A DNA stretch of 64,000 nt from Calvatia gigantea (Eukaryota; Basidiomycota; Agaricomycetes; Agaricales; Lycoperdaceae): assembly GCA_025093985.1 (NCBI GenBank), contig JACAAK010000009.1, forward strand, positions 62,001-126,000, given 5' to 3'. The position numbers were made by a program, and so were the translations under genes. Numbering within the stretch: the first letter of the stretch is position 1; each line of letters starts with the position of its first letter. Below, piece after piece: positions 46,784 to 58,938 of the stretch. The notes beneath the pieces are model-generated. The model did no database searches. It had not been told where the DNA came from and saw only the letters and a program-made list of their open reading frames with translations.

Positions 46784-49700
46784 TTACACAATCTCCCTGA
46801 CATTTTCGGGATTATCCACAAACATATCCGTTGATCCTCTCGTACCATCCTCACCCCCATGATTCAAGTCTGGCATAATGCTTTCCTTCGGCCTCTTCCA
46901 CCATCTCAGTGTCAATGAGCTCCCCACAACGCTCACACTTGAGAACGCCATTGCTCCTCCCGCGAGCATAGGATGGACGTACAGTCCCATGGGTAAAAAC
47001 ATACCCATCGCCAATGGAATCCCCAGGGCGTTAGTAAACACATGCCCAAATTAAGTTCCTCTTGATGACGCTGAAAATCTTCCTCGATAAATTTAACGCT
47101 GCGACGGACATCCAGCAAGTCCGAGCGCACGAGGACAATATCTGCCGCCTCAATGGCCACAGACGTCCCAGATGAGAGGGCAATACCAACCGTAGCTGCT
47201 ACAAGTGCCGGCGAGTCGTTTATACCATCACCAACCATAGCAACACCTCCGCCCTCTCGCTCGATCAATTCGGTGACTTTCAGGGCCTTGCCTTTGGGTG
47301 ACATTGTGGCGTAGACATTTTCAGGTCGAATACCGACTTGTTGGGCAATAGCATACCCTGTGGCTTTGCTGTCTCCAGTCATCATACACACCTCTATTCC
47401 CATTTTTTCTAGAGCACGAATGGCATATTTTGACGACGGTTTCGGTGCGTCGCTAAGGGAAAACGCGAGAACGGGTTGAGGAAACTCAGGTAGTTCCCCA
47501 GTGGTTGACTGTCATGGAAGGGAGGATTGAGACATAGATGACCGTGCGACCAAGTTTCGTTTCTTCTGCTTCGTAGGTTGCAAGCGTAGGGTTGACGAGA
47601 CTGACAGTGGTATCAAGTTTAAAGAGGATATCATTGTCGGCTTTCTTTGTAATTCCATCCTGGGTCCATTCATCCAGGCCTTGAGTTTTAGTCACAAATC
47701 TGGCGTGTCCGATGAGCAATGTTGTGGATCGTCCGTTGCAGGTGACGCTAGCCTTGACACCTTGACCTGTAAAGGATTCAAAATTCTGTACTTCCGCGTC
47801 AAGAGGCATTATTTCCTAAAAGTTCCTTTCCGTGTGTCGCAATCGCTTTCGCCAGCAGGTGTTCGGATTTGGTCTCCACAGCGCTGACCATAGCTAAGAT
47901 TTCCCTTCGTCCCGTGATTCCATCTGCGCACACGCCGTCCAACAGGTATCACCAGCATTCAAGTCCCCGTTCTTGGTCGCGGTGGTGGACGGAGAACCCC
48001 ATCGAATCCCAACAACACTCAGCCTCCCCACTGTGACGGTACCTGTCTTGTCCAGGACCACCTTCTTCACGCTTTTACCCGCCTCCAGGGCCCTTCCACC
48101 TTTTATCAGAATACCGTTCCTCGCTCCCATGCCAGTCCCAACCATAATTGCCGTTGGGGTCGCCAAACCCAGTGCACACGGACACGCAATGACGATAACT
48201 GAGATAGATATCTGCAGGCACACCTGCCAGCTTACTCGTTCCTGGATGATGGAACATCTGTGGCAAGTCTTCTTCTCCGATCAGGGACGTTAATACCGCC
48301 CATGCCACAAATGTGATTGCCGCCAACGAGATGACAGTCGGCACGAAATACCCGGCAACCCTACCCGCAAACGCCTGGATGGGAGCTTTGGACATCTGGG
48401 CCTCTTCAACGAGTTTAACGATCTGAGAAAGGGCGGTGTCTTTACCCGCACGGGTAACGATCATGTCGAATGTGCCGAGGCCATTAACCGTTCCACCAAT
48501 CACGCTGTCACCCACTTGTTTCGGGACGGGCACAGCCTCGCCTGTGATGGCGCTTTCGTCGATATTGGACGAACCATGGATGACAGTGCCGTCGGCAGGG
48601 ATCTTATCTCTGGGCACGAGTTTCACGGTATCACCGACCTCGATGAGTTCGGTAGCGATTTCTCTTTCCTGAGTACAAGCGGGCGCATCGGTATATATGA
48701 TAGCCAGGGATGGAGTGAGTGTCATGAGGTCCGTGAGCGCAGCGCTGGTCTTGCCTTTGGCCCTGTTTTCGAGGTATCGACCGAGAGAGAAGAACATGAT
48801 GAGCATTGTACTGGTCTCGAAAAAAAGGAGCGGGCGGTAACCAGGGGTATCGTTGAACATGGCGGGGATCATGGCGAAGAGAGAGTAGAAGTAGGCTGCT
48901 GATGTGCCGAGCATGATAAGGACATCCATCGTTGGGGCCCCGTGCTGCAGAGACTTGTAGGCTATATGATAGAATTTGGCACCAACCCAGAATTGCGCTG
49001 GGGTAGTAATCAAGAATTCCAATACATCACCGGTATAGATTGCGTTGAAAAGATTTGTGTCAACCACAGGCTTCACGCCGGGAATATGCATAGCGACCAT
49101 CGATACGAAGAAACAGGGAATCGCAAAGGCTAGGGACCATAAGAAGCGTCGTTTCCATTCCAGAACTTCTCTGGACCGCGTGAGTGATTGTAGTTGGGTA
49201 GCATCTTCCTGGTCGGAAACCATAGCATTAAAACCCATATCCTTTATTTGCTCAATTATTTCCCGTGAGCGAATTTTAGAGCGGTCGAAGTGGACGGTGC
49301 AGGTTTCTGTGGCTAGGGAAACAACAACGGATGTGACCCCTGGGATAGCTGAAAGACCAAATTCAATGGTCGATGCGCTTGAAGATGTCATGCCATATAT
49401 CTGGAGCTGGATAACATCATTGCGAGTTGGAGGGATGAGTGTAGCGTCAAAGCCGATGCCAGATAGTTCCTGTAGGCAAACAAGAGGCGTTGTGTGGGTT
49501 CCAGTCGAAAAAGCGGACCAGAAATGATTAATGGGGACACACGTCGATCAGCTTTGGGACTGTCCACTCCTTGGGGTCATATTCAACGGCTCCTCGCTCT
49601 CCTAGAAGTGCAACTTTGATTGAGTGAATACCTGGCTTCTGACGGAGCATGCCCTCGATCGCCTATGACAAGGATGAGACCACATAGCTCATATATGATG

Positions 49701-49796
49701 GAAAGTACATGCCTCCACACAAGACACGCAGGTCATACCCTCGATACGCAGCTCGCATTTTCCTAAGTCCGGGGAAGGGAATATTCTGTCGCCCAT
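46784..49796 (-). CDS. Copper-transporting P1B ATPase, Ccc2/ATP7-like
   Basis: Secretory-pathway copper pump that loads cuproenzymes such as laccases and multicopper oxidases. The ATG at 49796 leads to HMA 1 ([15 protein letters not shown]), split by a GC-AG intron (49712-49663). HMA 2 has lost its Cys pair ([13 protein letters not shown]). Then MHIPGVKP and further transmembrane segments, the actuator [14 protein letters not shown], the TM6 site [35 protein letters not shown] (usual family motif SEHPLA), [24 protein letters not shown], and the C-terminal [14 protein letters not shown] and [11 protein letters not shown]. Extra bases near 48206, 47797, 47085 and 47028 shift the frame. It ends 51 bp from the end of the convergent CrpA-like gene. 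Confidence 0.88.
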
Positions 49797-50680
49797 GAAC
49801 AGTGTAAAAGGACAGGGAGAGAGGGGTGAGTGATTGCCGGGATGGACCTGCTACGGGTTGAGTTTTTTATTGCAGAGCGTCCATTGGTCCCAGGCACGTG
49901 GGAAGGAATGGAAAGGAGAGATTGTGGTCAACAATGGATGACCGGGGCCTCCCCAGCATTTAGATCCACAGATTCTCTGTCTGAATTGGGATGCACAACC
50001 TCTGAGAACCGAAATTCAGCGTCAACGCTGGAGGCAACCGATATCTGTCATCTGTCATATATGCTTCCTCGTTTCCGTTCTAAGTATCGTGTGAGACCGC
50101 CCGCCTCAGCTGGTTTATTGCTACCTGTTCGCTTGTCAATACCGACCAAAATACTCATTCCTGAATCCCCCGATGTCTTGGCGGGATCAATATGGAGAGT
50201 TGGGTTATCTGCGCAAGGTTAGTCCCGTCCTTGTAGGTGGGACTCTATCCTTGTCGCGTCCTCCAAAATCAGATGTTTTAGACTAAATCTGCTAGATAGA
50301 TCATCTGTCACGTTATTTGGACGGCCACGGAATACTTCTGGTAGTCTTATCTGTTACTAGTCAACCTGCTACACGAATGAGGTTCAATGTCGCCGCAAGC
50401 CGTGTCTGACTTAAGGGGCCTGTCCATCTCCACTAAGGTCCCTCGGATATCTCAACCGAAGTGGTTGGAGATACTGGAAGGAAACTTAGTTATGGGGAAG
50501 ACAATTTCACCCAGTTTTACAGGGCTTGACAACCATTGCGGATTGCAACGTGTGGTTTTGTTATTGTTTGTGCTTACAGTGCCGGACGTCATAGTCGTGG
50601 CAGTTACAGGCCCGGAACTGGAGGATTTGGGTTTATCTGGGTCGTTGTTGAGCGGCTCTAAGCATGAGAGAAGGTGGTAC
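49797..50680. other. 0.9 kb upstream of the Ccc2-like gene, no gene seen
   Basis: Promoter side of the copper pump. Short ORFs only. Confidence 0.45.
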
Positions 50681-51419
50681 TGAAGAGATGAGGCGGCGGT
50701 TCAACGAAAGTAGGGTGTGACTGCGTCCGTCAGTCACGAGGCTTCGAACCGAGATCCAGGAGAGACGGAAACAAGAGTGGCAGGCAGAGAAACGAGGGCG
50801 AGAGTGACGACGTCGGAGACGACGAAGGTTCGGAACAAGAGAGAGACGAGAGACGAGAAACAATGGGAAAACGAGAGGCAACAAGAGACAGAACTGAGAC
50901 GGCTTTGCGAGAGACTTAGAGAATGAGTGAAAAGAGGGTATCCAATTACTAGGTGTCGAGCCTCTACTGGCTCGACTGTATTTATACTGTAGACAACATG
51001 TCCGGTGTTCAATTTCTACAGTTATCTACAAATGCTGAATCTGTATGGCAAGGGTACTAAGTCCGAAAAATGGAGGCTAGACTAGCTTGTGGTAAGATAT
51101 TGGAATTTCTGAATGAATGCACAACGACAGAGGCAAAGAAATTGAATTTAAAAAAAATGTTAGTAACGAGAGAGGTGTATGGTGAAATTTTAATAAAATG
51201 GGCATTGGTCTGAAACACAACGTATGGCAGGTGAAACGGATGGTCTATAGAATGGGCAAGGAACGAGCAGATCGGCGACGGATCGTTGAAAGGTCGGGGT
51301 GACGGAATCTTCGGAGGGCAGACTAATTAGTGTGAGATGCTCGTTGGGTGCCGTTCCGAAGGCAGCCGACGTGCAGTCTCCACAGTTGGACAGCTCTAAG
51401 CACGAGAGAAGGTGGTACC
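50652..51419. repeat. Pair of ~28-bp direct repeats flanking the second LTR
   Basis: The left copy ends exactly at the LTR start; the right copy begins a few bases after the LTR end. One internal substitution (T/C) separates them. This is far longer than a normal retroelement target duplication. Confidence 0.6.
50681..51384 (-). mobile_element. Second copy of the solo LTR
   Basis: About 704 bp closely matching 17777-18486 with the same termini (TGTGGAGACTGC...CATCTCTTCA on the minus strand). Unlike the first copy it has no 4-5 bp target duplication. Instead a ~28-bp near-identical repeat (GCTCTAAGCA.GAGAGAAGGTGGTAC) lies immediately to its left (50654-50680) and 6-8 bp beyond its right end (51393-51419). 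Confidence 0.75.
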
Positions 51420-51424
51420 AGCCT

Positions 51425-52036
51425 CTAACTAGCATAGCCGGAATAGATAGCGCATGAGTGGTACCCGAAACTCGCTCTGAGTATTGGACTTAATTGAACG
51501 TCCCCACTAGCTCTGCCACTCACTCGACAAGTCGGAACCGCGACAGAAATCTTGAGTTTCGCATACAGCCCCGACCCAACTCCAGCTTGCCTCCTATTTG
51601 ACGGGTCAATGAGAGTCACGCACAGTTTGCTGGAGCAGGAGCTAGGGGTTGACACTCGGAGAAGTTGGTACGGACGTAGATACTGCCGTCGATGGTGGAG
51701 GGGGCCACTATCGTATTTCAGGTGGTGTTTACCGACATAAGGTGATGATGGAAACAAGTATGCTACAGCACGCAAATGGTAACGACCGGCCGAGTTGACC
51801 ACTGTCGAGTTGCTAAGATTACTCAATCGCCGGGGATACAGAATTACTGGTACAGTGGACATGGTCGCATTATTTGGCTCGTTGCAGTTGTGTGCTGGTA
51901 ACGACGTATCATCCTGTGATGGAGGACAACAGTAAGAGCAGACCTTCACCCCCTCATACCCAGCCTGATCGTGCACGAAACGGTTGTGTCCGTTCCCTCC
52001 TCCCCCTACTTTTCCCCCCGCGTACGCCCTTAACAC
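51425..52036 (-). pseudogene. Possible relic of a Mub1-like gene segment
   Basis: A 203-codon open frame contains LSNLSNSTVVNSAGRY, matching SSNLSNSTIVNATGRL of the Mub1 gene near 56285-56340 both in protein and, by eye, at the DNA level; a Ser/Pro-rich stretch follows in both. The rest has diverged beyond recognition. It may instead be a low-complexity coincidence. Confidence 0.35.
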
Positions 52037-52975
52037 AAGAAGTACTACAGTGATCTATGGTCACTTGACACACTATGGTCACTTGACACAGTTGAGTTTC
52101 ACACATCCCCAGTGAGCCTAAAACTCTTGAGAAAATCTGAGAAAATGAACAGCACCTAGGTCTATATGTGAACAAAAAATGGTAGCTTTCAGTTAAGAGA
52201 TCGACTGTATTGAGCCCAATTACTAGCAAAAACCGTCCAAAACTAATGTGAACAACTTTTTGTTCAATAAATTTCACTGTTTAGTCAAGTATACCTTGCG
52301 CTTTTTTTTACACTTTTAGTCTATTACTACTCTCCCTGACACACAGACTAATTTCCAGGATTTTATCCCAGAAGCTACATGAGAGGAATGGAAAATCTCC
52401 TGAAAGTGACAAGGAAGGCCACTGACTGCACAGCCCTGAGATTTCCAGTATATGTCATCATGCAGTCAGAGGCCTTATGTGCCTGTGAATTCTGCATGAA
52501 AAGTAATATAAAACATAGTATTATCTTGGAAATTTCAAGTCACTCACAAAAGGAAACAGGATTATCAAGTCATCTGTAGTGATTGAGGAAACTGTTTCCA
52601 GGCTTTTTGCTCTATGAAATGACCATAAAGTCCAATAAACATGTACTTCAATATCCAGGTCAATCAAAGTTATATCCAAAGATTTGATTTCAACAATTCT
52701 GATAATCCTCTGTTCCTTGAGATGGGAAAGAAGAGGCTATTTTATGTATTAGTCTTCACATCTACAAATTCTTACAGCAAAAACTCAACTGATCTAAGGA
52801 ACTTGACTATGACTCCGATCACAAACCCGGATACAAGGGAATCAAGGGTTGCATAATCAATGTCCTGGAAGACATGGCAAATTTCTTTGAGAGACCCGAG
52901 CTGCTCAAGCCGAGTGCTTAGCACATAATCCAATGCCCATTGGAATAATTTTCTCTCTTGATCCGCTTCGACTAG
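52037..52975. other. AT-rich gap with a short tandem repeat, no gene
   Basis: TATGGTCACTTGACACA occurs twice in tandem near 52056-52091. The region from about 52240 to 52960 is visibly more AT-rich than its neighbours and has no supported ORF; it may be foreign or transposon-derived. Confidence 0.45.
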
Positions 52976-54540
52976 CTAGGACACTCCTATGCTCAATGTG
53001 GACACAATAACTTTAGCTGAAGATAGGACTGAATAACTATCACACACAGTCAGGTAGCACAGGGACATACCGGTATTGTGTGTTTCCAACAAAACTCGGG
53101 TGGCTGCAGATAATATTATATCTTTGGCCTCCTCCGGATTCACCCAGAGTGAACCGGAGCGAGTCGGGGACCATAGAAAGTCAGTGAAAGAGATGTGAAA
53201 GGGGCGAACCACCTTCTGGCCAGCGTCTCCAGGCGATGGAATGTCAAGGACTGAGTGGAGTTTCCGGAGAGCACTGTACACGCCAGCTTGGTTGATTGAG
53301 AGCACATTGCAGGCGAAGGCTAGTGACATGAATTTTGGTTGAATCATCAAGAGTCTCTGAGCAATTGGGAGTACCCCTGGGAGGAACCTCGGACAGGATT
53401 AAGGTGTAAAGCGCGTCAAGGTCCGCAAACACGGTAGCCTGTGTCGCGGATGATGACGCCGAGCCGAGGACGTCCTGTAGTTGAGCGATAGGATTGGCGT
53501 ACTCCACGTCGTCGATAAAGCCTACAACAGTGGTGGCGAACGCGAATAAACCAGACGAGCGTCTCGCGATTTTGATAAAATTGGTTTCTGTTGGCCAGAG
53601 TTGGTCTAATGAGAGGAAAGACGTTGAGTATTTCTGTTTGATTTCGGTGAATGCGTCGCGGAGATAGCGTTCAACATCGGCACAGGCCTGATCGGAGTCG
53701 AGGGGCACGTCTATTTCGAAATAGCTTCCTTGGACGTCCTAACGGGCAAAGGCGTCTCGTATCTGAGGCTCTGGACGACTAGCGACGACCCAGATGAGGG
53801 GAGTAGTTGGGTACTAAAGGGAAAACTTGGTGATAAGGAAGATGATTTCGCGCTGTGCTGATTCGCCGTTGCACTCGTCTAGCCCATCGAGGGTTATCAA
53901 CACTGTCCCATAGGATCCATTTAGGGGCTCCCCTTCAGAAAAAGGTTTGACAATAAGCCACTTGAATTGCTCGGAGAGGGACTTCTTAACGACCAGGGGG
54001 TCGCGACTAAGCAGTTCCACGATATACGTGCGATAGGCCTGGTATTTAACGGCGAATTGATAGGCGATGGTGATGACAACACGCTGTGGATCGTCGCCTT
54101 CGCTGGGTCTCGAAAAGAAGAGAGTAGCGCCCAAAATGGAGGGTGAGGAGTCGGCTTCGGATTCAGCAAGGGTTTGGATGACCAGCGGGCCCATGGAGCC
54201 ATACGACGCTACGCTCGCGCGTGAGGTTGTACATCCAGGATATGAGTTTCTGGAGGATATCGAGTCTGGTGCCGGGGTGGCAGGATGGAGGAGGGTCTCG
54301 TTCGCCCGAGTCGAAATGGGGCCCGGGAATAACGTTCTGGGCGAGGAGTTCTATGGCTTTTTCCCCAAATTGTTTAGACTCCACTTTATTTTATTTTCTC
54401 ATAAGCTCAGGACTCGGGACTTACAATGTTTGTCATTTGTGTGGTTGTCCTCTATTAGAGTAGCTTGATTGATGACGAAGTGATGGGCATTGTGGAAGAA
54501 TCCACCGGCGTAATCTGCAAAAGAGATTGAGTGAGTCAGA
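52976..54540 (-). pseudogene. NACHT/STAND NTPase paralogue with deleted P-loop
   Basis: A paralogue of the gene at 59440-61264. An exon encoding GGFFHNAHHFVINQATLIEDN ends in GTAAGT near 54423. The next exon reads KAIELLAQNVIPG, RDPPPSCHPGTRLDILQKL and VVWLHGPAG. Against the paralogue, the 17 nt encoding the P-loop core GKSA are missing after GPAG, which also shifts the frame. Downstream, VLITLDGLDECNGES (Walker B region) and a 3' helical region remain, but in-frame TAG codons occur at 53814-53816 and 53739-53741 and an extra G near 53376. Not functional as an ATPase. Such proteins in mushrooms are NOD-like receptor homologues linked to self/non-self responses. Confidence 0.82.
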
Positions 54541-55077
54541 TGTAGTGAGAAGAGAAAAGTTTAGGAATTGACCATTCTGGCTATTGGCATCGGTAATGAG
54601 ATTGCGAAAGGATGGCGAGGGGATGCTGTATGCAACGTCGCTTCTGACTCAAACAAAGTCAAATATGAGCCTGCAAGTCACAAGATCTGGACGGGTTTTG
54701 ACAAACGATGGTAAACCGTGCCGAGTTTAATTGGATTTCAGATTGACAATCCTTCAGCATTAGTTTAAAAAAATTCTTTCTGTAACGTATAAACTCTTCG
54801 GCACAGTCGCATAATGTTCTTCAATCTTGCTGCATTCTGTGTGGACAAGAACACTGAGCAGGACTGCCAAAAGAGGACCATTCTGCTGAGTCAGGCAAGG
54901 GGACCAAACAAGTGCAAACGCAATGAGGAGCAGTTTGTTGTTGTTCATCGTCGTGGACAACGACGAACCACAGCATCCTCACTGTTCACCTCGACGATCT
55001 ACCTTGTACAGTGCTCACGACCTGCACGACCTTCCACATACAACATCGGTCTATCCTATCGGACACAAACTTCGCGA

Positions 55078-58000
55078 TGCGCGAGTCTAACTTTGCGTTT
55101 CCTGCCCAGAATAAGGCATGTGTCTGCATAACCTCCCAACTCTACGACCGTCGTGGTGAGTATTTTGTTTTATAACAGTGGTTACATGACCTGACATACA
55201 CTGCCCCATACAGCACTGGACACAACGGCCCCTCTGCCGCTGTTCAACTCACTCACACACCTGACGTACCTCACGTCAACCTCTCCCCGGATCCGCGAAA
55301 TCATGACTATGGACGGCGGCCTCGAACGCCTAGTTAAACTCCTACAAGACTTTTGCTTCTCCCCTCCTCCCCCAGAAAACCCCACCATCATCTACGGCCT
55401 TCTCCCACCCTCCGCTCGCCCACCAAAATCTCAACCCACACTCAACCCACCCGTATACGATAAACACGCCGCATACCGATTCTCTCTCGCTTTCCAATGC
55501 GTCGTCAATATTGGCGTCAGAGGCAGTGAGCAAATCAGGCGTAGAGTCGTCCAAGCCGGCACTTTAGATGTTGTCGGTTGTATACTCGAGGCCTGGTTGG
55601 CTAGCAAGGGATTTGCTGTTGGTCCTAGTTCAAGCGTGACGGGTATACCGAGGGAGACACGGGAACAGAGACATGCAAGGAGGCAAGCCGCGATCGAGAG
55701 CCGACAGAGGGAAGAGGCATTAGCGCTCACGAGGGCACTGCAGAGGACCCAGATTGAGCAGATGCAGTTGATGCAGCAACAGCATCAGGCATCACAGATT
55801 CAGCAGACTCAGACTCAGAGACCAATTTCTCAGACGTCTCAAGCCAGAGTGCAACCTATGGTACAGACTACACGATTACATGAGACACAGACGACACAGA
55901 ATAGGAGGGAACAGAGCGTAGCCGAAGAGGTAACCGTGATGATCTTCGTTTGCGAACAGTGATTGACTTGTGATTTAGGATGAACCTATGGACGTTTCGC
56001 CTGGCCTAGATGCCTCCATCGGAGTTTCGACAGCAAGCACATTATTCACAACTCCCCGTCCATCCACTTCAACTTCTACGTCCAATAGCGATACCGATCT
56101 CTCAACTAACAACTCCACCGCTGCCACTCCTCCAGGTAGTGGCACACCTACTGGTGTCGTCGTTATCCCTAACCGCGAACGCAGTGGCACCGTCATCGCC
56201 CGTCCCGTATGGGACAACAATACCACTAATGCTACCGCTACGAACACTAATACAACTATACCCGCTGCGCAGCTGACACTACAACCCCAACGATCGAGCA
56301 ATCTCAGCAACTCGACAATCGTTAACGCAACCGGCCGCTTACGTACTACCGGTTCTCCATCCCCATCACCTTCCACAGATACCTCACGCCCCGAGACCGA
56401 AACCTGAAGACGATGGCGATGTAGGAAGGGACCGAGGATGTTGATATGGAAGACACGACACAATCTACCTTGTCTTCTATCGACACTACCCTGAATACGC
56501 TGACAAATCCTGTACCCTCAACGTCAGCATCAACGTCCGTGTCGGCTTCGCCTTCCCCCGAACGTCAGCCCCCTACCACCTCTTCCCCGGCACATCGTAC
56601 GCGACATTCGTTGAGTCGTAGGGCAGTAGGCATTGTATCCGAAAATGCACCCGCCACACAGACATTAACGGGTTTAGAACCTACACACCATTTCCTCATC
56701 AACGAGGACCTCGATAATCTAGGTGTCGGAGTGGGTGTGGGTGTGAATGTGGGCGTAGAAGATGGGATTGTCTCTCTGGATCAACAGGCGACCGAGGATT
56801 TTGCAATGGGTGCCCCACCAGGTGCGCCTGGTGCTATTGAAACTACACCGCGATTCAGTGTTGGTGTAGGACGACATGGGCATGGACACGGACAAGGACA
56901 CGTCCACCACACACATTCACATAGCCATAACCATAACCATGCGCATCAAGCACCGGATGTTACACCCCGCGCTGCCGTGATCGGATTACCGCCCACCGAG
57001 AGTCCGAGCCCTACGGCGACCTCACGGAGAGGTGGTGGGGTGGGTATTGGTATGAGTGGGGTGTCAGGAATGGGGATGAGGAGCCGGGCTGGGACCGCGC
57101 CGGAGCCGTATACAGAACCCTTGATTCCCACCGCAGGACCTTCGAGCGGGGTGAGTGGGGCGGGGAGTGGAAATGTATTGGGTTTGGGACCCAGAACGAG
57201 TTCGGGGTCTAATATAGGCGTTATTCCTTCCAGCTCTGCTGGTCAGAGTGCTACTGCTACCACTTCCTCCACCCTCGGTACTGGTATTGGAAGTTCCTCC
57301 ACAACAACTTCCTACAACATATACGAACCAAAACCCTGTCACGATTCCAAGCCCGGTACCTGTAACCGCGACAAATACGATATCCAGTACAGGAAGTACG
57401 AGCTAGCAATACCACAACACCTTCTACATCCGCTACGGCTACGACAACGCCAACATACCCCGGACCATACCGCGACGAAGATGTGTTGCTGGGACTCCAA
57501 CTCCTCGCGTATCTCAGCAAATATCCGCACGTGAGGCAAGCGTTTTATAAACCGAGGCAAAGTTTCCATCCTGCCACTTTGGCACATCAACAAGGGAGCG
57601 GCAGCGGTGGCACAGTAGGAGGGGGAAGTGCGAGTGGAAAGGGAAAGGCACCAATGATTCCACCTCCCACGCAAAAAGATGGGAGTTATTTCAAGACCTT
57701 TAATGGGAGTTCTGTTATGGCCCCGAACGCGTTACCAGTTAGTGGTGGAGGTGCGCGCCTAGGGAAGGAAAGGGCGGTGTCTGGTGTTGTGGGGGGTGGA
57801 AGTGGACCTGCGGCTTCCTCGTCGTCGTTGTCCTCGCCGTCTTCTTCAACACCGGCTGGAGTATCTGGGTCTGGTGGGACACAACAGAGGCTGACGAATG
57901 TGTTTAGTCTCGTTGAGAGGTTTACATTTAAACCGAGTTCGAGCGAGTTGGCTGCTAATGGGGGGGCGGTCCCGCGGTTACCTCCCGAGATCCAGTATTG

Positions 58001-58659
58001 GGCGGGTGTGGTTATGAGGAATGCATGTAGGAAGGATGACAACAGAGGTGGAATTCGTCAATGCGCTAATAGTAAGTGACTCTGTTCTTCACCATTTTTT
58101 AGAAACGAACGGACGAATGTTTTCAGTGCTGTGTGGACGGTGGGAAGCCTACCCGCGCGAATTTGCGAAATGCAGGAGGTGCAGGAAGGCCAAGTATTGT
58201 GGCAAGGAATGTCAGAGCACGGCATGGAGTGAGGGGCACAGGTTTTGGTGTAGTGCGAAAGACGTCGACGATGAGAACGCCGCTGGGAATCATGGTTCCG
58301 CTGGACATGGGAGCAGTCATCATGGACACGGGCATGGACATGGACACAGTAATGCTCATGCGCATGGACAGGAAGGTGGAGATGAAGAGGATTCTGGAGG
58401 GCGTAGGGAGAGGCGGGAGAGGAGAGAACGCGAGAGGGAGAGGGAGAGGGAGAGGAGGGAAGATGGTGCGGATACGGCTACGCAGGTTCCGCGTGTATCG
58501 AGGAGAACTGCTATTGCTGTGAGCGTCGTTGGTGAGCCTCCTGTGGTGAGACCGCCCGCGCCGTCTAGTCCTATTGAAGGACGCAGGAGAGCGGAGACTG
58601 TTACAGGAGCTGCAGGTGCAAATCGTACGGCGGCTAGTCATGACATGGTACTTGGCTGA
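55078..58659 (+). CDS. Mub1/SamB-type MYND zinc-finger protein
   Basis: Homologue of yeast Mub1 (partner of the ubiquitin ligase Ubr2 in Rpn4 turnover) and Aspergillus SamB (morphogenesis). The ATG at 55078 starts MRESNFAFPAQNKACVCITS. Then LDTTAPLPLFNSLTHLTYLT, EIMTMDGGLERLVKLL and YRFSLAFQCVVNIGVRGS form the conserved N-terminal armadillo-like part. A very long low-complexity region (Gln, Ser/Thr, His-Gly runs) follows, then YRDEDVLLGLQLLAYLSKYP, YWAGVVMRNACRKDD, and the C-terminal MYND finger CANMLCGRWE...CRRCRKAKYCGKECQ...HRFWC. Exons: 55078-55155, 55214-55929, 55979-58071, 58127-58659. Extra bases near 56407, 56430, 57322 and 57400 shift the frame inside the low-complexity part. Confidence 0.88.
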
Positions 58660-58938
58660 AATGAACGTTCATGGATTCTTTCACAACTTATCACCACAAA
58701 CGCAACGCAACACAACGCAACGCACATACACACACATTTCGTCTAGCGCCTAATGCATCTTTTTACGGACGGCAAGAATCATCCTTCGTCGCGTACATTT
58801 GTTCTAGCTTTCGATATCCTGTACTTACATAAGGACTGACAATCCATGAGTTAGCATTCACTGTTCACTATCCAATATTCAGCAACTAATCCTATAACTC
58901 ATCTTACACCTTGGAATGTCGCACCCCCCACCATCATT

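Noticed and set aside
56719..58641. Several minus-strand ORFs opposite the Mub1 gene (up to 172 codons)
   Set aside because: Complement of repetitive His/Gly/Arg codons; the plus strand has the conserved MYND and armadillo-like segments.
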